A DNA stretch of 64,000 bases from JBQLZQ01 sp052168355 (GCA_052168355.1 JBQLZQ010000024.1:1-64000); one strand, 5' to 3'. Positions 53,559 to 63,140 are shown, counted from the stretch's first letter. Notes: generated from the letters alone by a model not told the origin. Program-made: numbers and translations.

Positions 53559-56198
53559 CTATTCGGCATCGACCAGCCGGCGAAGGGGGCTGTCGTCCCT
53601 GTCCAGATCGGCGAATGTCCCGCGCGCCGCCAGGCGCCCGTCCTCCAGTACGATCACCTCATCGAAATCCCGCGCCAGGCCAGGGCGGTGCAGGGCCCAG
53701 ATCAGGCCACGCCCCTCGCGATGCGCGCGCACCGCCTCGACGATGCGCGTCTGGGCCGACCCGTCCAGCGCCGATGTCGCCTCGTTCAGGATCAGAAGGT
53801 CGGGATTTTTCAGCAGCGCCCGGGCCAAACCCAGCTTTTGCCGCTGCACGGCCGACAGGCGGGCGCCGGCGACGCCAACCGAATGGTCGAGGCCGACGGC
53901 CATGATCGCCTGGCGCAGACCGACCTTTTCAACCACTTCCTCGATCAGGCCCTGGACCTCCCGCGGGGCGTTGGCCTGACCGTACCGGACCTTGCCGAAC
54001 AGGATGTTGTCCTGCAGCGTCGCCTGGGAATTGTAGCGGTCGGCGTCGAAGAACTCGACGCTGTCGCGAAACTCCTCCGGCAGATCGGCGGCGAACAGGC
54101 GCCGCGCCTCGATCAGGCGGGCCTGCATCGCTTCATCGACCATGTTCAGGCGGTGACGCGACGGGATCAGCTTGAAGGGGAGCGACATCAGACGGGCCCG
54201 CGCGGCGGCATCCAGGCTGGCCGCCCCGTCCTTGTGGACGCGGCCGACCAGCGTCTGAAATTCCGGCAGATCGTCGGCGCTGATGAAGCTGAACTGCTCC
54301 ATCAGCGTGGTGCCGGGCTGAAGGTCGGCAAACAGCTCGACCATGGTTTCGGCGACCCGGACACCCATGTCCAGGAATTCCTCGGTCAGGCCGCAGCGGT
54401 CGAGGACCTTCAGCACATAGGGGTTTTCGGCCATGCCCTCCAGGCTGAACGTCTCGTCGACCGGAGTGCCGAACAGCAGGTTTTCGGCCACCGTCGCGCT
54501 GGTGTTGTAGCTCTCCGCGTCGAACAGTTCCACCAGGCCGCCGAACTTGGGATCGCGCAGACGGCCGCGCACCTCGGTCCGGGCGGTCAGGACGGCGTCG
54601 GCCACGTCGCCGTTCGTGGCCGGGTCGACCGTGCCGCGCAGACCCATGCGATAGACGTCGGGCTCCATCTCCACCAGGCGCAGGATGTCGAGCGCCGCCT
54701 GCTCCAGCGCTTCTTCGTCGGCCACGCCGACCGCCTCGTAATCCAGCCAGTCGGCCTCGATGTCGTAGTCGGTGTTGCCCGCGGCGCGGGCTTCGTCCGC
54801 GCGCCGCTGGCGCCATTCGGCCCGCGGGTCTTCGTCGGGGTGCGGCCGGGGCCGGTGCTTCAGCCCGTAATAGAGGTTGGCCCGCAATGTATCGGTGAAC
54901 ATGAACGGCGCCGGGCCGACATAGACGATCCGGCGTCCCGTCGTCGCTTCCGGCAGATCCTCGTAGTTGACGCCGCCCAGCCGGATCTTGCCCGATGTCG
55001 GGTGCAGCAGCCTGGCCAGCAGCATGGTGAACTCCTCACGGCCGCCATTGATCGTCAGCAGGGCGATCTGACGGTCTGTCGGAAGTGTGAGCGACAGGGC
55101 CTCCAGGACGGGCGCGCCGCCATCCTCGACATACCCGACATTCGCGAACTCCATCTCGGCGGGCATTCCGTCGGTCAGGGGATCGTCATCCGACAGGTAG
55201 GCGGCGGGCAGGATATCGGCGGGATCGAACTGTTCGACCACCTGCTCGTACTTGATCCGCGCATCCTCCTTTTGCTGATAGTAGGTCAGCAGTTCCTTCC
55301 ACGGCCCGGCCAGGTCCTTGTAGGCCGCCAGCACGGCCACCAACGCGCCGAAGCTGAGATCGCCGGTGATCACCAGATACCCGCCGATCGAGTAGAAAAA
55401 GAAGGGCGTAAGCTGATTGATGAAGTTATTCAGAAACTTGATGAAGAATTTACGGCGATAAATCTCGAAACGAATATCGTATATGTTCCCCAAACGATGG
55501 GAAAAATCAGCCAGGTGATAGTTGGTGGCGTCATGGGTATGTATTTCAGATACGCCGGCGACCGTTTCGCCGATTTTTTCCGAAAGTCGACGAACCGTGC
55601 GGACGCGGCGTTTTCCTAAGGCGTTTACTTTGCGCTGCAATCGGGGGATCAAGTATCCCTGAAGCGGATAGAGGGAAACGGCGGCCGCCCCCAGGACCGG
55701 ATCCTGCACGAAGATGAAGCCCAGATAGACCAGCAGCGTGCCGCCCTGGAACAGCGGCAGGGCAAAGGCATCGCCGATAAAGCCGCCCAGCGGCTCCACC
55801 TCACCGGTGATCATGGCGATGACTTCGCCCGCCGACATCCGTTTGAACCGGGGCAGGGGAAACCGCAACGTCCGCACGAACAGCTCGTAGCGCAGGCGCC
55901 GCAGCATCCGCTCGCCAAGCCGGCCCTTGAAGACGTTGATAAAGTACTTGAAGCCGCCATTGACCACGACGAGCGTGAGAAACAGGCCCGACAGAGTCAG
56001 AAGATAGGGAACCTGATCGAGCGAGAACCCGGCCAAATCCTTGGGGAACGATTCGCCGCCGATCGCCTCGTTGACGATCAGTTTGGGCAGTTCGAGCGAA
56101 TAGTAGAGAAAGGGGAATGACGCCAGGGTCAGCGCGATGAGGACAAGCTGGGCCGGGCGGCTGTACCGGTATACGAACCGGTAGATATTTTTGTCCAT
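53559..56198 (-). CDS. ABC exporter with a degenerate, insertion-bearing nucleotide-binding domain
   Basis: An 879-residue protein. Residues 15-310 form an exporter-type membrane domain (helices near 17-40, 63-85, 140-185, 255-300; SEKIGETVAGVSEIHTH coupling region). The ATPase part from about 345 has no Walker A: where GxxGxGKST should be it reads INGGREEFT (383-391), and the Q-loop reads YVGPAPFMF. An insertion of roughly 330 residues follows, containing FDAESYNTSATVAENLLFG (559-577) and FDADRYNSQATLQDNILFG (717-735), two copies of the motif that normally follows the Q-loop. The signature is LSAVQ (781), Walker B is LLILNEATSALD (Asp replaced by Asn, Glu806 kept), and His837 is present. It leads an operon with the cNMP-binding protein and a methyltransferase. 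Confidence 0.88.
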   Translation of the reverse strand: MDKNIYRFVYRYSRPAQLVLIALTLASFPFLYYSLELPKLIVNEAIGGESFPKDLAGFSLDQVPYLLTLSGLFLTLVVVNGGFKYFINVFKGRLGERMLRRLRYELFVRTLRFPLPRFKRMSAGEVIAMITGEVEPLGGFIGDAFALPLFQGGTLLVYLGFIFVQDPVLGAAAVSLYPLQGYLIPRLQRKVNALGKRRVRTVRRLSEKIGETVAGVSEIHTHDATNYHLADFSHRLGNIYDIRFEIYRRKFFIKFLNNFINQLTPFFFYSIGGYLVITGDLSFGALVAVLAAYKDLAGPWKELLTYYQQKEDARIKYEQVVEQFDPADILPAAYLSDDDPLTDGMPAEMEFANVGYVEDGGAPVLEALSLTLPTDRQIALLTINGGREEFTMLLARLLHPTSGKIRLGGVNYEDLPEATTGRRIVYVGPAPFMFTDTLRANLYYGLKHRPRPHPDEDPRAEWRQRRADEARAAGNTDYDIEADWLDYEAVGVADEEALEQAALDILRLVEMEPDVYRMGLRGTVDPATNGDVADAVLTARTEVRGRLRDPKFGGLVELFDAESYNTSATVAENLLFGTPVDETFSLEGMAENPYVLKVLDRCGLTEEFLDMGVRVAETMVELFADLQPGTTLMEQFSFISADDLPEFQTLVGRVHKDGAASLDAAARARLMSLPFKLIPSRHRLNMVDEAMQARLIEARRLFAADLPEEFRDSVEFFDADRYNSQATLQDNILFGKVRYGQANAPREVQGLIEEVVEKVGLRQAIMAVGLDHSVGVAGARLSAVQRQKLGLARALLKNPDLLILNEATSALDGSAQTRIVEAVRAHREGRGLIWALHRPGLARDFDEVIVLEDGRLAARGTFADLDRDDSPLRRLVDAE

Positions 56199-56388
56199 CG
56201 GCGCCGGTCTGGGCTCCCCACATGCCGCGCGTGCCAGTCGTGGCGCGGTTCGGGGACCTTATCCGTTTTGCCCGACAGCGGCAAATCCCATGGTTTGCCG
56301 TCGCAGCTTCGTGATATGAGGGAACATGGAGGGGCCAAAGGTCGCTTCACGCGAGCGATGGTGCAACGGCCAGGTGCCCAATCCCGGA

Positions 56389-57600
56389 ATGGCAAACACT
56401 CCCCGGCACGCCCGGATCCTGATCTACAGCCACGACAGTTTCGGCCTGGGACACCTGCGCCGGTGCCGGGCCATTGCCCATGCCCTGGTGGAGCGAGACC
56501 AGGACGTCTCAGTGCTGATCGTGTCGGGATCGCCGATCATCGGCAGCTTCGACTTTCGCGCCCGCGTCGACTTTATCCGCGTGCCCGGGGTGATCAAGCT
56601 GCGCAACGGCGACTATACCTCGCTGAACCTGCACATCGACACCGACGAGACGATGGCCCTGCGGGCGTCGATCATCGAGCACACGGCGGAGATCTTCGAT
56701 CCCGACCTGATGCTGATCGACAAGGAACCGCTGGGGCTGCGCGGCGAGGTGAAGAGCACCCTGGAGATGCTCAAGGCGCGCGGCACCGTTCTGGCGCTGG
56801 GCCTGCGCGACGTGATGGACGATCCGGTGTCGCTGAGTTCGGAATGGGAGCGCAAGAACGTCCTGCCGGCGCTCGAGACCCTCTACGATCACATCTGGAT
56901 CTACGGGCTGCCGGGGTTCTGCGACCCGCTGGCCGGGCTCGACCTGCCGGAGTCGGTGCTGGCCAAGATGACCTATACCGGGTACCTGCGGCGCCGCGCC
57001 ACCGAGGCGGCGCCCAGCGTCAACCCGGCGCTGGACAAGCCCTATATCCTGGTCACGCCGGGCGGCGGCGGCGATGGCGAGGCCCTTGTCGACTGGGTGC
57101 TGCGGGCCTACGAGACGGACCAGGACCTGCCGTTTCCCGCCCTGGTGGTACTGGGGCCCTTCATGCAGCGCGACCGACAGACCGAATTCTGCGTCCGGGC
57201 GGAAAAGCTGGCCGATGTCGAGATGATCACCTTCGACGCCCATCTGGAGAACCTGATGGCCCGGGCGGTCGGCGTGGTCGCCATGGGCGGCTACAACACC
57301 TTCTGCGAGATCCTGTCGTTCGACAAGCGCGCCCTGCTGATGCCGCGCATGGAACCGCGGCGCGAGCAGCTTATCCGTACCACCCGGGCGCGGGACCTGG
57401 GATTGGTCCAGACGTTGGACCGTGTCGGCATCGACGATGCCGGGCGCATGGCCGCGGCGCTGCGGCGTCTGCCCGACCAGTCGCCGCCGTCGGCGGTGGC
57501 GGTGCCGGGCCTCCTGGACGGGCTGGACCGGCTGAGCGCGTTGATCCAGGACGCGATCGGCCGCCGGCACACGACCCGCCCGGCCCGCAAACGGGCCTGA
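56389..57600 (+). CDS. Glycosyltransferase, MurG-like (GT28 C-terminal fold)
   Basis: A 403-residue GT-B protein. Near the start YSHDSFGLGHLRRCRAIAHA gives the G-H-x-R-R acceptor loop; the C-terminal half has LVTPGGGGDGEALVDWVL, MTYTGYLRRR and MGGYNTFCEILSFDKRALLM, the nucleotide-sugar site of MurG-type enzymes. It is a paralogue of the protein encoded at 60586. The ATG at 56389 (MANTPRHARIL) is preferred over 56326. It begins a mostly coupled plus-strand operon and is divergent from the ABC exporter. Confidence 0.85.
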   Translation: MANTPRHARILIYSHDSFGLGHLRRCRAIAHALVERDQDVSVLIVSGSPIIGSFDFRARVDFIRVPGVIKLRNGDYTSLNLHIDTDETMALRASIIEHTAEIFDPDLMLIDKEPLGLRGEVKSTLEMLKARGTVLALGLRDVMDDPVSLSSEWERKNVLPALETLYDHIWIYGLPGFCDPLAGLDLPESVLAKMTYTGYLRRRATEAAPSVNPALDKPYILVTPGGGGDGEALVDWVLRAYETDQDLPFPALVVLGPFMQRDRQTEFCVRAEKLADVEMITFDAHLENLMARAVGVVAMGGYNTFCEILSFDKRALLMPRMEPRREQLIRTTRARDLGLVQTLDRVGIDDAGRMAAALRRLPDQSPPSAVAVPGLLDGLDRLSALIQDAIGRRHTTRPARKRA

Positions 57601-57618
57601 CGGCAGGCTGCCCCGGAC

Positions 57619-58884
57619 ATGAGTCATGGCATCGATCATGCCGGCGGCGGGCGCACCGCTATCGTCGTCAAGGGGTATCCACGGTTGTCGGAAACCTTTA
57701 TCGCCCAGGAGATCCTGGGGTTGCAGCAGCGTGGGCAGCGCCAGATCATCGTGTCGCTGCGCCATCCCACCGACACCAAGGTGCATGCGCTCAACCGGCA
57801 CATCACGGCCCCGGTCCTGTATCTGCCGGAATATCTGAAGGACGATCCCAAGCGGGTCGTGCAAGGCTGGCTGTGGTCCCGCCGCCAGCCCGGCTACGCC
57901 ATGGCGCGCGCCGCCTTTCTGCGCGATCTGCGCCGCGACCCGACGCCAAACCGGATCCGCCGCTTTGGCCAGGCCTGCGTGCTGGCCCGCGAGCTGCCGG
58001 CCGACGTCGGCTGGCTGCACAGCCACTACCTGCACACCCCGGCGTCCGTGACCCGGTACGCGGCAATGATCGGCGGCCGGCGCTGGAGCTTTTCGGCCCA
58101 CGCCAAGGACATCTGGACCACCCCGCCCTGGGACCTGCGCGACAAGCTTCGCGAAGCCGCCTGGGGGGCCACCTGCACGGCCGCCAACCGCGCCTATCTG
58201 GCGGAGCTGGCGCCGAACCCCGATGTCGTGTCGCTGATCTATCACGGGCTCGATTTCGACCGGTTCCCATTGCCGCGGGAACGGCCGCCCCGGGACGGCA
58301 GCGACCCGGACGATCCGGTCCGGCTGCTGTCGGTCGGCCGCGCCGTGGAGAAAAAGGGCTATGACGACCTGCTGACCGCGCTGGCCCGTCTGCCGCCCGC
58401 CCTGCACTGGCGCCTGACCCATATCGGCGGCGGACCGCTGTTGCCCGGCCTTCGCGATCAGGCGACATCGTTGGGACTGGACGGGCGGATCGACTGGCGG
58501 GGCGCCCAGGCCCAGGAGGACGTGATCGCCGAATACGAGAAGGCCGATCTGTTCGTCCTGGCGGCCAAGGTGGCGGCCAGCGGCGACCGCGACGGGCTGC
58601 CCAACGTGCTGATGGAGGCTCAGGCGACCGGTCTGGCCTGCCTGGCCACCGCCGTGTCGGCCATCCCGGAGCTGATCGATCACGGGCAGACCGGCTGGCT
58701 GGTGCCGCCCGACGACCCCAGGGCGCTGGCGCCGGCCCTGGTCCGCGCCCTCTCGGACCCGAAGGAAAGGGCCCGCATCGGCCGGGCCGGGGCCGTGCGG
58801 GTGCGGCGAGACTTCACCTTCGACGCCGGCCTCGACAGGCTGGCCGCGAAATTCGGGCAGCCGCCGAGGGCATCCGTCGCGTGA
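57619..58884 (+). CDS. Glycosyltransferase family 4 protein (WcaL-like)
   Basis: A 421-residue GT-B retaining glycosyltransferase. The start VVKGYPRLSETFIAQEILGL is typical of colanic-acid WcaL-type transferases, and the donor site shows LLSVGRAVEKKGYDDLLTAL, HIGGGPLLPGL and RDGLPNVLMEAQATGLACLA with the E-x7-E motif. It transfers a sugar to a surface polysaccharide or lipid intermediate on the cytoplasmic face. The next gene starts within its stop codon (GTGA). Confidence 0.92.
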   Translation: MSHGIDHAGGGRTAIVVKGYPRLSETFIAQEILGLQQRGQRQIIVSLRHPTDTKVHALNRHITAPVLYLPEYLKDDPKRVVQGWLWSRRQPGYAMARAAFLRDLRRDPTPNRIRRFGQACVLARELPADVGWLHSHYLHTPASVTRYAAMIGGRRWSFSAHAKDIWTTPPWDLRDKLREAAWGATCTAANRAYLAELAPNPDVVSLIYHGLDFDRFPLPRERPPRDGSDPDDPVRLLSVGRAVEKKGYDDLLTALARLPPALHWRLTHIGGGPLLPGLRDQATSLGLDGRIDWRGAQAQEDVIAEYEKADLFVLAAKVAASGDRDGLPNVLMEAQATGLACLATAVSAIPELIDHGQTGWLVPPDDPRALAPALVRALSDPKERARIGRAGAVRVRRDFTFDAGLDRLAAKFGQPPRASVA

Positions 58885-60008
58885 AGGTTGCCTTTTACGC
58901 GCCGATGAAACCGCCCGGCCACGCGGTGCCGTCGGGCGATCGGCGCATGGCCCGGCTGTTCATGGCGGCGCTTCGGCGCGGCGGTCATCGGGTGACGCTG
59001 GCGTCGCGTCTGCGGGCCTGGGACGACGGCACCGACCCCGGCCGGCCGGCCCGCATCCGGCGGCGGGCCGAGGCGGTGGCGCACCGGCTGATCGACCGGT
59101 GGCGCACCGGAGCGGGGCGGCCGGACGCCTGGTTCACCTATCACCTGTATCACAAGGCGCCGGACTGGATCGGACCGCCGGTGTGCGGCGCGCTGGATCT
59201 TCCCTATATCGCCGCCGAGGCGTCCTACGCCGGCAAGCGCGCCACCGGACCGTGGGCGGAGGGTCTGGCCGCGACCGTCGCCGCCCTGGGCCGGGCCGAC
59301 GCGGTGGTCGCCCTGTCGGCGGTGGACGAAGTCGGGTTGCGCCGGGTCGTCCCGGACCCCGGCCGCATCGTGCGCATGGCGCCGTTTCTGGATCCGGCCC
59401 CCTTTGTCCGCGCCGCCGCCCGGCGCGGGTCCGCCCGCCGCCGGCTGTGGCGCGACGATCCCGGTCCCTGGCTTTTGGCGGTCGGCATGATGCGGGACGG
59501 CGACAAGGCCCGGTCCTACGCGGTGCTGGCCGAATCCCTGGACCGTCTGGGGGACCGGCTGGGGGACCGGCCCTGGCGTCTGGCCGTGGCCGGCGACGGT
59601 CCGGCGCGGGACGCCGTCCTGGCCCGGTTCCGGCCCGAGCGCCTGAAGTGGCTGGGGACGCTGGACCTGCCGGCCCTGGCCGACGCCTATGCCGCCGCCG
59701 ACCTGTTGGTCTGGCCGGCCATCAACGAGGCCTTTGGCATGGCCCTGCTGGAAGCCCAGGCGTCGGGGCTGCCCGTGGTTGCCGGCGACAGCGGCGGCGT
59801 GCCGGAAATCGTGCGGCACGAACGAACAGGACTGGTAACGCCGGCCGGAGACGCCGCCGCCTTCGCCGCCGCGATCGGCCGGCTTCTGGACCGGCCCGAC
59901 GAACGCCGCGCCATGGGCGAGGCCGCGTCACGCCATGTCCACACCGACCATGGGCTGGACCGCGCCGCCGGTCTTCTGGACGCGGTTCTGAAACGGGTGC
60001 GGCGATGA
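58881..60008 (+). CDS. Glycosyltransferase family 4 protein
   Basis: A 375-residue GT-B enzyme starting with GTG inside the previous stop. KVAFYAPMKPPGHAVPSGDR marks the N-terminal acceptor domain; the donor half has LLAVGMMRDGDKARSYAVLA, VAGDGPARDAV and INEAFGMALLEAQASGLPVVA with the E-x7-E pattern, then GVPEIVRHERTGLVTPAGD. Acceptor and sugar are unknown. It overlaps the following phosphatase gene by 4 bp. Confidence 0.92.
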   Translation: MKVAFYAPMKPPGHAVPSGDRRMARLFMAALRRGGHRVTLASRLRAWDDGTDPGRPARIRRRAEAVAHRLIDRWRTGAGRPDAWFTYHLYHKAPDWIGPPVCGALDLPYIAAEASYAGKRATGPWAEGLAATVAALGRADAVVALSAVDEVGLRRVVPDPGRIVRMAPFLDPAPFVRAAARRGSARRRLWRDDPGPWLLAVGMMRDGDKARSYAVLAESLDRLGDRLGDRPWRLAVAGDGPARDAVLARFRPERLKWLGTLDLPALADAYAAADLLVWPAINEAFGMALLEAQASGLPVVAGDSGGVPEIVRHERTGLVTPAGDAAAFAAAIGRLLDRPDERRAMGEAASRHVHTDHGLDRAAGLLDAVLKRVRR

Positions 60009-60589
60009 CCCTGTTCGCGGTGCTGCGCCACGGCCCGACCGAATGGAACGAGACGGGCATCATTCAGGGTCGGAGCGATGTTCCCCTGTCGCCGGCCGGG
60101 CGCGCCGCGGTCGCGCGCTGGCGGCTGCCGCCGGACCTGGACGGCTATCGCTGGCTGACCAGCCCGCTGATCCGGGCCGCCGAAACCGCCCGCCTGCTGG
60201 GGCGGGACCCGACGGAGGACCCGCGGCTGGCCGAGATGGATTGGGGCGCCTGGGAAGGCCGGAGCCTGGCCGCGCTGCGGGCGGAACTGGGCCCGGCGCT
60301 GACCGAGATGGAGGCCACCGGGTTGGAACTCAGGGGACCGGGCGGGGAATCGCCGCGCGACGTGCAGGACCGGCTGCGGCCGCTGCTGGCCGAGCTGGCC
60401 CGCGACGGACGGCCGACGGCGGCGGTCTGTCACAAGGGCGTCATCCGGGCGCTCTATGCCTTGGCGACAGGCTGGGACATGACCGGAAACCCGCCGACCA
60501 AGCTGCGCGACGGGTGCTGGCATCGCTTTCGCCTGGCGCCCGACGGAGCGCCCCACGAGGACGAATTGAACATGCCGCTCCTGCCGTGA
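60005..60589 (+). CDS. Histidine phosphatase family protein
   Basis: A 194-residue phosphoglycerate-mutase-like phosphatase. The catalytic LRHGPTEWNE (RHG), LTSPLIRAAETARLL, the acid in LAEMDWGAWEG and the second His of VCHKGVIRAL are present. It is embedded between glycosyltransferase genes with 4-bp overlaps on both sides, so it may dephosphorylate a glycan intermediate rather than act in cobalamin or glycolytic metabolism. Confidence 0.92.
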   Translation: MTLFAVLRHGPTEWNETGIIQGRSDVPLSPAGRAAVARWRLPPDLDGYRWLTSPLIRAAETARLLGRDPTEDPRLAEMDWGAWEGRSLAALRAELGPALTEMEATGLELRGPGGESPRDVQDRLRPLLAELARDGRPTAAVCHKGVIRALYALATGWDMTGNPPTKLRDGCWHRFRLAPDGAPHEDELNMPLLP

Positions 60590-61740
60590 AGACTTTCGTC
60601 TACGTCCAGCATCTGCTGGGCATCGGCCATGTGCGGCGGGCGTCGCTGATCACCCGGGCCATGGTCGATGCCGGCCAGTCGGTGACCGTGGCCTATGGCG
60701 GCGTGCCGGTCGCCGGTATCGATTTCGGCGCGGTCCGGATGGTCCACCTGCCGGCGGCATCGGTGGCCAACGAGCGGTTCCGGCCCATCCTGGACGACAG
60801 GGGCCAGCCGATCGACGATGCCTGGTGCGACCGGCGGCGCCAGGCGCTGCTGGACCTGTATGACGAGGTTCGCCCCGACGCCGTGATGACGGAAACCTTT
60901 CCGTTCGGGCGCCGCGCCTTTCGCTTTGAGCTGGAGCCGCTGCTGGACCGGGCCCGACGGGACCGGCCGCGCCCGCTGATCGCCTGTTCGGTGCGCGACA
61001 TCCTGGTGACCGAGCACAATTCGGAAAAGGAACGCTACATGGCGGACGCCGCGCGGCGGTGGTTCGACCTGGTGCTGGTCCATGGCGATCGGCGACTGAT
61101 CCCCCTGGAGGCGACCTTTCCCCTGACCGACCGTATCGCCGACCTGATCCGCTACACCGGCTATGTCGCGCCGCCGGAACCCGATGCCGGCCGGACCCGG
61201 TCCAGCGACGGAACCGGCGAGGTCATCGTATCGGTCGGCGGCGGGGCGGTGGGCGAAGGCTTGCTGCGCACCGCCCTTCTGACCCGTCCCTTGACCGCGC
61301 TGGCCGCCGCGCCCTGGCGGCTGTTGGCCGGCCCCAACCTTGGCGAAGACGTCTTCCGGGAGTTGCGGGCGGAGGCCGGACAAGGGGTCGTCGTGGAACG
61401 CGCCCGTCCCGATTTCCCGTCGCTGCTGCGCCGCTGCCGCCTGTCGATCAGTCAGGCCGGATACAATACCGTGCTGGATGTCGTGCGGGCCCGGTGCCGG
61501 GCGGTGGTGGTGCCGTTCGCGGCCGGGACCGAGACCGAACAATCCCTGCGGGCCGACCTGCTGGCGGCCCGCGGCTGGCTGCACACCTTGTCGGAAACCG
61601 ACCTGTCGCCGGCGGGCCTGGCCGACGCGATCGCCCGCTGTCTGGCGGCCGCGCCGCCGAGTCCCGACGGCATTTCCCTGGATGGTGGCGCCGAAACCGC
61701 AAGATTGATCGCGGCGGGTGGCGAGTCAGGGGTGTCGTAA
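60586..61740 (+). CDS. Glycosyltransferase, MurG-like, paralogue of the 56389 gene
   Basis: A 384-residue GT-B protein starting with GTG in the previous stop. It shares with the first operon gene the acceptor loop LLGIGHVRRASLITRAMVDA, the YTGYVAPPE hinge and the donor-site QAGYNTVLDVVRARC followed by VVPFAAGTETEQSLRA. ACSVRDILV and VSVGGGAVGEGLLRTAL complete the pattern. Tandem-type paralogy suggests two steps on similar acceptors. About 57 bp separate it from the deacetylase gene. Confidence 0.86.
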   Translation: MKTFVYVQHLLGIGHVRRASLITRAMVDAGQSVTVAYGGVPVAGIDFGAVRMVHLPAASVANERFRPILDDRGQPIDDAWCDRRRQALLDLYDEVRPDAVMTETFPFGRRAFRFELEPLLDRARRDRPRPLIACSVRDILVTEHNSEKERYMADAARRWFDLVLVHGDRRLIPLEATFPLTDRIADLIRYTGYVAPPEPDAGRTRSSDGTGEVIVSVGGGAVGEGLLRTALLTRPLTALAAAPWRLLAGPNLGEDVFRELRAEAGQGVVVERARPDFPSLLRRCRLSISQAGYNTVLDVVRARCRAVVVPFAAGTETEQSLRADLLAARGWLHTLSETDLSPAGLADAIARCLAAAPPSPDGISLDGGAETARLIAAGGESGVS

Positions 61741-61797
61741 CAGGGCGGAGCCGCTTTATAGTGATCCCAAACAAGAACACCCAACAGGTGAGGCTTT

Positions 61798-62619
61798 ATG
61801 GTACGAGCGTCCCCCGCTGCACCCAGCCCGGACCGCGCCATGCCCGCAGCCACCGGCTGGTCGGCGCTGGCGGCGGAGCTGGAGGCGTGGCGCGCGGCCG
61901 GCATCAAGGCCCGCCTGTGGTGGCGGGACGACGATGCGGCGGCGCCGGGTCCGGCGCTGGACCGGCTGCTGGATCTGGCCGCGCGGTCCGGCGTGCCGCT
62001 GGCGCTGGCGGTCATCCCGGCCCACGCCACGGCGGCGCTGGCCCGGCGGCTGGAGCGGGCGCCGTTCGTCACGGTGCTGCAGCACGGGTGGCGCCATGCC
62101 GATCACGCCGAACCCGGCGCCAAGAAGATCGAGATCCGCGACGACACCGGCGACGGTCGCGGGGCCGCCCGTGTGGATGCCGATCTTGCCGCCGGCGCCG
62201 CGCGGCTGTCGGATCTATTCGGCGCCCGCGCCCTGAAGGTGCTGGTGCCGCCGTGGAACCGGATCGGCGAGGGTGTGACCGGCCGGCTGCCGGCGCTGGG
62301 CCTGACCGGGATCAGCCTGTTCGGCGGTGCCGGCGGCACCGGACCGCCGCGCCGCGTCGACACCCATATCGACATCGTCGACTGGCACCGGGGCCGCGGC
62401 TTCGTCGGCGACGACCGGGCCCTGACCGCCTGCGTCTCGGCTTTGGCCGACCGGCGCCGGGGCCGCGTGGAACCGGCGGCGCCCGTTGGGCTTCTGACCC
62501 ATCATCGCGATCACGACGCGGGCTGCTGGCGGTTCATCGAGGCCTTTTTGGCGGCCACGAAGGACCACCCCGCCGTCGCCTGGCAGGCGGCCGACACCCT
62601 GTTCGGCGATCAGCCGTGA
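61798..62619 (+). CDS. Polysaccharide deacetylase family protein
   Basis: A 273-residue NodB-like deacetylase. The metal-site Asp pair lies in RLWWRDDDAAAPG, the His pair in LQHGWRHADHAEPG (H-x3-H) and the substrate-groove segment in VLVPPWNRIGEG; late His residues occur in LLTHHRDHDAGCW. No signal peptide is visible, so it may act on a cytoplasmic glycan precursor, as in glycosyltransferase-linked members. The start could be ATG 61798 or ATG 61840 (MPAATGWSAL). Confidence 0.85.
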   Translation: MVRASPAAPSPDRAMPAATGWSALAAELEAWRAAGIKARLWWRDDDAAAPGPALDRLLDLAARSGVPLALAVIPAHATAALARRLERAPFVTVLQHGWRHADHAEPGAKKIEIRDDTGDGRGAARVDADLAAGAARLSDLFGARALKVLVPPWNRIGEGVTGRLPALGLTGISLFGGAGGTGPPRRVDTHIDIVDWHRGRGFVGDDRALTACVSALADRRRGRVEPAAPVGLLTHHRDHDAGCWRFIEAFLAATKDHPAVAWQAADTLFGDQP

Positions 62620-63140
62620 CCGAGCACCGTTATCCCCCTTCGGTCCTGATTGGCGACGGTCTGCGCGGCGGCGTCGGGCTGGCCCTGACGGCGGGACCCC
62701 TGATCGCCCTCGACGTGCACTGGATCGTCGGGTGGGTGCTGGGCGCGGGCGTTGTCCTGTTCGGGGCGTTCCTGGCCCGCACCGCCCTGCGCGGCCTGAC
62801 CGTCGTGCGGGTCGGCGACCAGGGCATCGCCACGGACGGCCCGCTGGGACGAACCATCGCCTGGCCGTCGCTGACCGACATGCGCCTGAACTATTACGCG
62901 GTCAAACGCAACCGGCCCGATGGCTGGATGTACCTGGTCCTCAAGGGCGACCGGCGGACCTTGAAACTGGAATCCACCCTCAGCGGGTTCGAGGACATCG
63001 TGGACCGGGCCTTTCAGGCGGCGCGGCACAACGGCGTGGCCGTGGGCGAAACCACGGTCACCAATCTGGTGGCCCTGGGAATCGCGACGCCGGATCCGGA
63101 GCAAAGCCCGGCCGGCGGCGGAAAGGCGGTCCGCGGATGA
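62616..63140 (+). CDS. Membrane protein of unknown function with two N-terminal helices
   Basis: A 174-residue protein starting with GTG in the previous stop codon. Two hydrophobic helices (about residues 18-37 and 40-58) precede a soluble PH-like part: VVRVGDQGIATDGPLGRTIA, WPSLTDMRLNYYAVKRNR and YLVLKGDRRTLKLES. The layout resembles bacterial PH-domain membrane proteins, but I cannot assign a function. It overlaps the following ATPase gene by 4 bp. Confidence 0.78.
   Translation: MTEHRYPPSVLIGDGLRGGVGLALTAGPLIALDVHWIVGWVLGAGVVLFGAFLARTALRGLTVVRVGDQGIATDGPLGRTIAWPSLTDMRLNYYAVKRNRPDGWMYLVLKGDRRTLKLESTLSGFEDIVDRAFQAARHNGVAVGETTVTNLVALGIATPDPEQSPAGGGKAVRG

Noticed and set aside
56509..58683. 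A 724-residue minus-strand frame opposite the glycosyltransferases
   Set aside because: No recognisable domain, and the plus strand carries well-defined GT-B motifs throughout.
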